From Candidatus Planktophila sp. (GTDB lineage: Bacteria; Actinomycetota; Actinomycetes; Nanopelagicales; Nanopelagicaceae), in contig JAUXRP010000017.1 of NCBI GenBank assembly GCA_030681675.1, positions 1 to 64,000 of the forward strand: a stretch of DNA of 64,000 nucleotides, given 5' to 3'. The notes under the pieces were generated by a model that was given only the letters and a program-made list of their open reading frames with translations, was not told the origin of the DNA and did not search any database. Made by a program: the position numbers and the translations under genes. Of this stretch, positions 58,811 to 64,000 are shown in pieces. The first letter of the stretch is position 1, and the number at the start of each line of letters is the position of its first letter.

Positions 58811-61483
58811 GTGTCAAAGGTCCGTGTACACGAGTTAGCAAAACAACTCGGTATGGAGAGCAAGGAAGTTCTTGCAAAACTCCAAGATATGGGAGAGTTT
58901 GTAAAATCAGCATCATCGACGGTAGAAGCACCAGTTGTGCGAAAACTTGTCGAAATGTTTCCCGATGCTAAACCACTTGATGAAAAAAAGCCGGTAAAGA
59001 AAGCTGCCGCGAAAAAAACTGCAGCTAAACCAAAGGATGAAGTCAGTGCTGAACAGGCAGCTGAGTTAGCCGCTGAACTCGGCGTCGATTTGGCGGCGAT
59101 AAAAGCTGAAGCAGCGCGTGCCGAACTACATAAGGCCGAACTTCATGCAAAGGCCGAGGCAGTGCGCGCTCTAGAGGATGTCCCGGCAGTTGATCTACCA
59201 AAGCCAGCGCCACGTCCAGGAAATAATCCATTCTCATCTGGCATTTCTGCAGTGCCGCGTCCACCGCGTCCAGGTAACAATCCATTTTCAACTGGAGGCG
59301 CAGTTCCACGTCCACCACAACGCCCAATGGGAGCGCCCCGTCCAGGCATGGCAGGTGCGCGTCCAGGTTCAGTACGCCCCGGTTTTGCTGCTCGTCCACC
59401 AGGTCAACGTCCACCGGCAGGTGCGGGTTTTCCACCACGTACAGGTAGTGCACCATCTACTGGAACTCCTTATAAGAGCAATGGTCCTGCAGGTGCGCCG
59501 ACAACTGGCGCTCCAACTCGTCCAGGTGGCGGTCGTCCACCTCAACGAGGCGGTGCAGGTGGAGCATTTGGTAAAAATGCAAGCAAGAAATCAGGTCGCA
59601 AAACTAAGTCACGAAAGGCGTTGCGCGATGAGTTCGACAATATGCAGGCGCCACAACTCGGTGGCGCTGTTATTCCTCACGGCGATGGAAAAACTCCGAT
59701 TCGTATGCGACGTGGATCTTCATTGGCCGACTTCGCCGACAAGATTGGTGCAGATCCAGCAGCGCTAGTTTCAGCACTCTTTCACTTAGGTGAAATGGTT
59801 ACTGCGACGCAATCCGTCGATGCAGATACATTTGAAATTCTCGGCGTACAACTTGGTTATGTAATCCAGATTGTTAGTCCAGAGGATGAGGATCGTGAGC
59901 TTCTACAAGGCTTTGATATTGACTTAGCTGACGAGCTCGCAGAACTTGATCCAGAGATGCTTGTTGCGCGTCCACCCGTTGTCACTGTCATGGGTCACGT
60001 TGACCATGGTAAAACCTCGCTTCTGGATGCAATTCGAAAGAGTGAAGTTATGAAATCCGAAGCTGGTGGAATCACACAGCACATCGGCGCATATCAAATT
60101 CACCATGACCACAACGGCACTAATCGCGCGATTACATTTATCGATACACCAGGTCACGAGGCATTTACTGCGATGCGTGCACGTGGTGCCAAGGTAACTG
60201 ACATCGCAGTGCTTGTAGTTGCTGCAGATGATGGAATTATGCCGCAGACAATTGAGGCATTAAACCATGCACAAGCCGCCGATGTTCCAATCGTTGTGGC
60301 CGTAAACAAGATGGATAAAGAAGGCGCTAACGCCGACAAAGTTCGCCAACAATTAACGGAATACAATTTAATCGCTGAAGAGTATGGTGGAGAGACAATC
60401 TTCGTTAACGTCTCGGCAAAATCTGGTCTAGGAGTCGATGCGTTAATAGAGTCAATTCTCTTGACAGCCGATGCAGCCATTGATCTTCGGGCAATTGCCG
60501 AAGATAGTGCGCGTGGTGTGGCCATCGAAGCCCACTTAGATCGTGGCCGAGGCCCCGTTACGACAGTGCTGGTTCAGCGCGGAACATTAAAGATTGGTGA
60601 TGCAATCGTTGCCGGTGGTGCCTTTGGACGCGTGCGTGCAATGCTTGATGAGAACGGCGACAACGTTTTAACTGCCGGTCCGTCTCGCCCAGTTCAAGTC
60701 CTTGGATTTACATCAGTGCCAAGTGCAGGAGATACATTCTTAGTAGCCGATGAAGATCGCACTGCGCGACAAATCGCTGAAAAGCGCCAAGCGGCAGAGC
60801 GAAATGCTCAACTTGCAAAGGCGCGCAAGAAGGTATCTCTTGAAGACTTCATGGAGCAGTCCAAGGTTTCTACGCTTAACTTAATCCTCAAGGGTGACGT
60901 AAGCGGATCTGTTGAAGCTCTCGAAGAGGCGCTTATGGCCCTGGATGTTGGCGACGAAGTCGATCTTCGCGTTATTCACCGCGGTGTAGGTGCGATTACG
61001 AAGAGCGATATTACGTTGGCATCGGCATCGACCGCAGTTGTGATTGGCTTTAATGTTAAACCCGAACCTCAGACTGCAATTTTCGCCGATCAAGAGGGCG
61101 TTGAAGTTCGCTTCTACTCCGTTATTTATCAAGCAATCGATGATGTCGAACTCTCACTCAAGGGTCTGCTCAAGCCGATCTACGAGGAGTTCGTTGTGGG
61201 TAATGCTGAAGTTCGAGAGATCTTCAAATCCTCTAAGGCCGGAAACATTGCTGGATCGATCGTTAAAGATGGAATCATCAGGCGTAATGCCAAAGCGCGC
61301 ATTCTGCGAGGTGACAAAGTACTTGTTGATGATCTGACTATCGATTCACTCAAGCGATTTAAAGATGATGCAACTGAAGTTAAAGAGGGCTTCGAGTGCG
61401 GAATTGGCCTTGGCAATATGAAGGAAATTGCCGTGGGAGACATGATTCAGGTATTTGAGATGCGCGAGAAAAAGAGGGTATAA
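58811..61483 (+). CDS. infB: Translation initiation factor IF-2
   Basis: About 890 residues. A small N-terminal domain ([21 protein letters not shown]) is followed by about 230 residues rich in Pro, Gly, Ala and Arg with a repeated RPGNNPFS motif. The GTPase domain follows with G1 [10 protein letters not shown]3 DTPGHEAF and G4 NKMD, then domains II to IV. It brings initiator tRNA to the ribosome. I place the start at GTG 58811, six bases after AGGGG, because the conserved N-terminus VRVHELAK begins there; the upstream open frame has no such signal. Confidence 0.95.
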   Translation: MSKVRVHELAKQLGMESKEVLAKLQDMGEFVKSASSTVEAPVVRKLVEMFPDAKPLDEKKPVKKAAAKKTAAKPKDEVSAEQAAELAAELGVDLAAIKAEAARAELHKAELHAKAEAVRALEDVPAVDLPKPAPRPGNNPFSSGISAVPRPPRPGNNPFSTGGAVPRPPQRPMGAPRPGMAGARPGSVRPGFAARPPGQRPPAGAGFPPRTGSAPSTGTPYKSNGPAGAPTTGAPTRPGGGRPPQRGGAGGAFGKNASKKSGRKTKSRKALRDEFDNMQAPQLGGAVIPHGDGKTPIRMRRGSSLADFADKIGADPAALVSALFHLGEMVTATQSVDADTFEILGVQLGYVIQIVSPEDEDRELLQGFDIDLADELAELDPEMLVARPPVVTVMGHVDHGKTSLLDAIRKSEVMKSEAGGITQHIGAYQIHHDHNGTNRAITFIDTPGHEAFTAMRARGAKVTDIAVLVVAADDGIMPQTIEALNHAQAADVPIVVAVNKMDKEGANADKVRQQLTEYNLIAEEYGGETIFVNVSAKSGLGVDALIESILLTADAAIDLRAIAEDSARGVAIEAHLDRGRGPVTTVLVQRGTLKIGDAIVAGGAFGRVRAMLDENGDNVLTAGPSRPVQVLGFTSVPSAGDTFLVADEDRTARQIAEKRQAAERNAQLAKARKKVSLEDFMEQSKVSTLNLILKGDVSGSVEALEEALMALDVGDEVDLRVIHRGVGAITKSDITLASASTAVVIGFNVKPEPQTAIFADQEGVEVRFYSVIYQAIDDVELSLKGLLKPIYEEFVVGNAEVREIFKSSKAGNIAGSIVKDGIIRRNAKARILRGDKVLVDDLTIDSLKRFKDDATEVKEGFECGIGLGNMKEIAVGDMIQVFEMREKKRV

Positions 61484-61486
61484 AAA

Positions 61487-61921
61487 ATGAACCCATCACA
61501 CCGTACATTAAAAGTTGCCGACCGCATCAAAGTGGTAGTGGCACAACTGCTCGAAACTAAGATTAAAGATCCACGTCTTGGCTTTGTCACTGTCACTGAT
61601 GCGCGAGTCACTGGTGATTTACAAATGGCCTCGGTTTTTTATACAGTTCTAGGCGATGATGATGCCCGAGCATCAACTGCGGCAGCGTTAGAGAGTGCAA
61701 AGGGCGCGATTCGTTCGGCCTTGGGCCGCGAACTGGGTCTGCGAATTACTCCATCCATTGAGTTCTTTGAAGATGGCCTTCCGGAGAGCGCTAAAGCCCT
61801 TGATTCCCTGCTTGCTCGTGTTCATGAACAAGATGCCGAAGTTGCTGCCCTGCGTAAAAACGCAACGTATGCCGGGGGAGAAGATCCTTATAAAGCTCCA
61901 CGCATAATCGAGTCGGAGTAA
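61487..61921 (+). CDS. rbfA: Ribosome-binding factor A
   Basis: 144 residues. [45 protein letters not shown]-type KH fold at the N-terminus is diagnostic. The variable C-terminal tail is about 35 residues. It aids 16S processing and cold adaptation. It starts 3 bp after infB. Its TAA stop overlaps the probable truB start as TAATC. Confidence 0.93.
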   Translation: MNPSHRTLKVADRIKVVVAQLLETKIKDPRLGFVTVTDARVTGDLQMASVFYTVLGDDDARASTAAALESAKGAIRSALGRELGLRITPSIEFFEDGLPESAKALDSLLARVHEQDAEVAALRKNATYAGGEDPYKAPRIIESE

Positions 61922-62799
61922 TCATCGAGCACGGCTTTCTGGTTGTAGATAAAGAGCCAGGAATGACAAGTCATGACGTTGTTGCCGTGGCCCGCCGTGC
62001 ACTGGGGACAAAAAAAGTTGGCCATGCCGGCACATTGGATCCAATGGCGACAGGCATTTTGGTACTTGGTTTTAACAATGGAACTCGTTTATTGCAGTAC
62101 ATCACCGATGGAGATAAGACGTATCAAGCAACAGTAGTTCTAGGCATCGCAACAGTGAGTGATGATGCAGATGGCCAAATTATTTCTCGCAGTGATGTCT
62201 CGCAGATTACTGATTTCCAGATTGAAGTTGAGCTAGCAAAAATGCGCGGGGTCATCATGCAGCGTCCTAGTTCGGTTTCAGCGGTAAAAGTCGATGGTGA
62301 ACGAGCATACGATCGCGTTCGGGCAGGTGAAATCGTCGAACTTACATCGCGCCAAGTCACGATCTCCCAACTCGATATTCTGGTTATTCGTCATTTAGAA
62401 GCGACAATTGAAATCGATATCGAAGTGACATGTTCTGCCGGAACTTACATCCGTGCGATTGCTCGAGATTGCGGGATTGCGTTGAACGTTGGTGGGCATT
62501 TATCATCACTTCGCCGAAGCAGAGTTGCTGGATTTACACTTGAAGGTGCGGCTTCATTGGAGCAGTTAAAGCGTGGTGAGTTCAGGACACTTGCTCTGGC
62601 TGACGTTGCACGTACAGTTTTTGTAGTTCGAGAGTTAGCGTTAGATGAGCGGCAAGAGCTCTCATTCGGTCGTCCATTATCGGCTAATCCAACGGATGAA
62701 ATTTATGCCGCCATGAGCGGCAACAATGATTTGATTGCACTGCTGGCCAATAAAGATGGTTTAGCTAAACCAATTGCAGTGTTCGCGGCAGCGAATTAA
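61921..62799 (+). CDS. truB: tRNA pseudouridine-55 synthase with an apparent ATC start
   Basis: 292 residues if read from 61921. The catalytic Asp is in GHAGTLDPMATG, and RPSSVSAVKVDGERAYDRVRAGE and AGTYIRAIARDCG follow the family order. The conserved N-terminal segment GFLVVDKEPGMTSHDVV requires translation upstream of the first ATG (61963). An in-frame stop lies at 61891-61893, and no ATG, GTG or TTG occurs between it and 61963. The only plausible starts are ATC at 61921 (overlapping the rbfA stop as TAATC) or ATC at 61924, with GGAG at 61915-61918. A shortened protein from 61963 is the alternative. Confidence 0.88.
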   Translation: MIEHGFLVVDKEPGMTSHDVVAVARRALGTKKVGHAGTLDPMATGILVLGFNNGTRLLQYITDGDKTYQATVVLGIATVSDDADGQIISRSDVSQITDFQIEVELAKMRGVIMQRPSSVSAVKVDGERAYDRVRAGEIVELTSRQVTISQLDILVIRHLEATIEIDIEVTCSAGTYIRAIARDCGIALNVGGHLSSLRRSRVAGFTLEGAASLEQLKRGEFRTLALADVARTVFVVRELALDERQELSFGRPLSANPTDEIYAAMSGNNDLIALLANKDGLAKPIAVFAAAN

Positions 62800-62817
62800 C
62801 TAGGTAATAATAATCCA

Positions 62818-63690
62818 ATGAGCGTTGTCGTAATCGGAGTATTTGACGGAGTCCATAAGGGACATCAAGATGTGCTCAATCGCGCTAAGGCAATTGCAGG
62901 GGACGAAAAAATAATAGCTCTTACTTTTGATCCCCATCCAGTCAGCGTTTTTGCACCAGAACGGGCACCAACGTTGTTAACAATTCTCACCGACCGGATA
63001 GAGCTTTTAAAGATTCACAATGCCGATCAAGTTGCGGTTATGAAGTTCACGCCAGAGTTTGCCTCAATGGTTCCAGAGGATTTTGTTAATAAAATCCTTG
63101 TTCAGCAGTTACATGCAACTACCGTTGTTGTCGGAAAAAACTTTACGTACGGTCATAAAGCTGCCGGAAATATTGAGACATTGAAGGCTCACTCGGAGTT
63201 TGAGACTATCGTTTTAGATTTAGCACCGGATGATGGAGAAGTTGTCTCTTCTACTCGCATCAGAAAACTCATCGTTGAAGGAAATGTTGAAAAAGCTCGC
63301 GAACTTCTAACTCGCCCACACCGCTTAGATGGGATCGTTGTCCACGGTGAAAAGCGCGGCCGTGAAATTGGATATCCGACGGCAAATCTGGGCGATCTTG
63401 AGCACCAAACAATTCCAGCCGATGGAGTGTATGCAGGCTGGTTAACCGTTGGGATAGATCGCTGGCCCGCAGCGATTTCAATCGGCACTAATCCAACTTT
63501 TGCCGGTATTCGTGGGCGTCAAGTCGAGGCCTATGCTCTGGATCAAGTGGGATTAGATCTCTATACAAAGGCGGCCACGATTGAGTTCGGTTGGCGCCTT
63601 CGAGATACGTTGACCTTTGATGGGCTTGAGCCCTTGCTCGTTCAAATGGCCAAAGACTGCGCGAAGGCCCGCGAGTTAACCGAGCTCTAA
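62818..63690 (+). CDS. ribF: Bifunctional riboflavin kinase / FAD synthetase
   Basis: 290 residues. The N-terminal nucleotidyl-transferase domain has the GVFDGVHKGHQ motif and later STRIRKLIVEGNV. The C-terminal kinase domain starts near HRLDGIVVHGEKRGREIGYPTANL, a diagnostic segment, and ends with the usual LRDTLTFDGLEPL. It makes FMN and FAD, the cofactors needed by the flavoproteins elsewhere in the window. It starts 18 bp after truB, in the conserved truB-ribF order; rpsO, which often follows, is not next. Confidence 0.95.
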   Translation: MSVVVIGVFDGVHKGHQDVLNRAKAIAGDEKIIALTFDPHPVSVFAPERAPTLLTILTDRIELLKIHNADQVAVMKFTPEFASMVPEDFVNKILVQQLHATTVVVGKNFTYGHKAAGNIETLKAHSEFETIVLDLAPDDGEVVSSTRIRKLIVEGNVEKARELLTRPHRLDGIVVHGEKRGREIGYPTANLGDLEHQTIPADGVYAGWLTVGIDRWPAAISIGTNPTFAGIRGRQVEAYALDQVGLDLYTKAATIEFGWRLRDTLTFDGLEPLLVQMAKDCAKARELTEL

Positions 63691-63744
63691 GAGATACTCG
63701 CCAGGGTCAGTATTTAGAACCGGTTCGGCAGTTGATTTTATGAC

Positions 63745-63750
63745 TAATGT
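63745..63750 (+). promoter_or_regulatory. -10-like hexamer before the thiolase
   Basis: TAATGT ends exactly 6 nt before ATG 63757 with no ribosome site, again suggesting a leaderless transcript. Confidence 0.4.
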
Positions 63751-63756
63751 ATTGGT

Positions 63757-64000
63757 ATGAAAACTTCAGTAATCGTGGCTGGCGCACGGACTCCGATTGG
63801 CCGATTTAATGGTGCACTAAAGAACCTAAGCGCAACCGACTTGGGTGGACTGGCAATAAAAGCTGCGATAGAGCGCGCAGGTATTGCACCAGATCAAGTT
63901 CAATATCTGATTATGGGACAGGTACTACAGGCAGGAGCGGGACAGGGTCCAGCACGCCAAGCGGCAATAAAAGCCGGCATACCTTTGGATGTTCCTTCAA
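63757..64000 (+). CDS. Acetyl-CoA acetyltransferase (thiolase), 3' end outside window
   Basis: The first 81 residues are visible: [28 protein letters not shown] and the later [22 protein letters not shown] match biosynthetic or degradative thiolase II. The active-site Cys (expected near residue 90, in the NKVCGSG region) lies just beyond the window. It would condense or cleave acetoacetyl-CoA. A promoter of its own is likely, so it begins a new transcription unit after the ribF operon. Confidence 0.85.
   Translation, partial: MKTSVIVAGARTPIGRFNGALKNLSATDLGGLAIKAAIERAGIAPDQVQYLIMGQVLQAGAGQGPARQAAIKAGIPLDVPS

Noticed and set aside
59043-59456. Opposite-strand ORF rich in Leu/Val/Asp within infB
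   Set aside because: It is the complement of the Pro/Gly/Arg-rich region of infB, whose codon bias keeps that frame open; no start signal or family resemblance.

Overview
The window looks like chromosome of a compact, moderate-G+C actinobacterium, most plausibly a freshwater acI-type (Nanopelagicales) lineage. This is an inference. It rests on actinobacterial gene orders (rplU-rpmA-obg-proB, ilvB-ilvN-ilvC-serA-leuB, frr-cdsA-rlmN, dxr-rseP-ispG-proS-rimP-nusA-infB-rbfA-truB-ribF), a one-domain polyprenol-phosphate-mannose synthase, tiny intergenic gaps with many 1-8 bp gene overlaps, and many genes that appear to be transcribed without a leader. No transposase, integrase of a mobile element, CRISPR array, rRNA or tRNA was found.

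Layout. 1-2139: C-terminal part of a surface-type beta-propeller protein with a PPPTN repeat. 2194-5595: rplU, rpmA, terminator, obgE, proB. 5685-7734: a secreted fibronectin-III-type protein and, on the opposite strand, a serine hydrolase. 7762-12344: proA and the gatCAB amidotransferase. 12361-14477: a TetR regulator plus DHA2-type drug exporter with a likely operator. 14523-24745: branched-chain amino acid and serine synthesis (ilvD, an attenuator with leader peptide, ilvB, ilvN, ilvC, serA, leuB, ilvE, cimA). 24865-29291: xerC, a mannosyltransferase, rpsB, tsf, pyrH. 29315-33692, minus strand: a four-gene pyruvate:ferredoxin oxidoreductase cluster whose delta (ferredoxin) domain is fused to a GltD-like flavoprotein. 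33908-36450: frr, cdsA, rlmN. 36484-51181: a polyamine island. 51182-63690: isoprenoid (dxr, ispG) and translation genes to ribF. 63757-end: the start of a thiolase.

The polyamine island carries an aminobutyraldehyde-type dehydrogenase, two complete polyamine-type ABC importers, a double-domain Lrp regulator, a serine hydrolase, a FAD-dependent amine oxidase and an agmatinase-type ureohydrolase. Together they could import polyamines, hydrolyse agmatine to putrescine, and oxidise it through aminobutyraldehyde to GABA. The island has a clear scar. The junction between the first importer's last permease and the oxidase exists twice, as imperfect direct repeats bracketing a 6.35-kb module that holds the regulator, the second importer and the hydrolase. 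One copy carries a broken oxidase start and the other a broken permease end.

Regulatory signals worth noting are an ilvB attenuator with a Val-rich nine-residue leader peptide, a recurrent -10-like hexamer 6-8 nt before start codons at operon heads (leaderless transcription), a mirror-image divergent promoter between proA and a serine hydrolase, and an apparent ATC start codon for truB. I did not find a clearly undescribed multi-gene defence or mobile system. The strongest candidates for new biology are the split polyamine island, the fused oxidoreductase cluster and the truB start.
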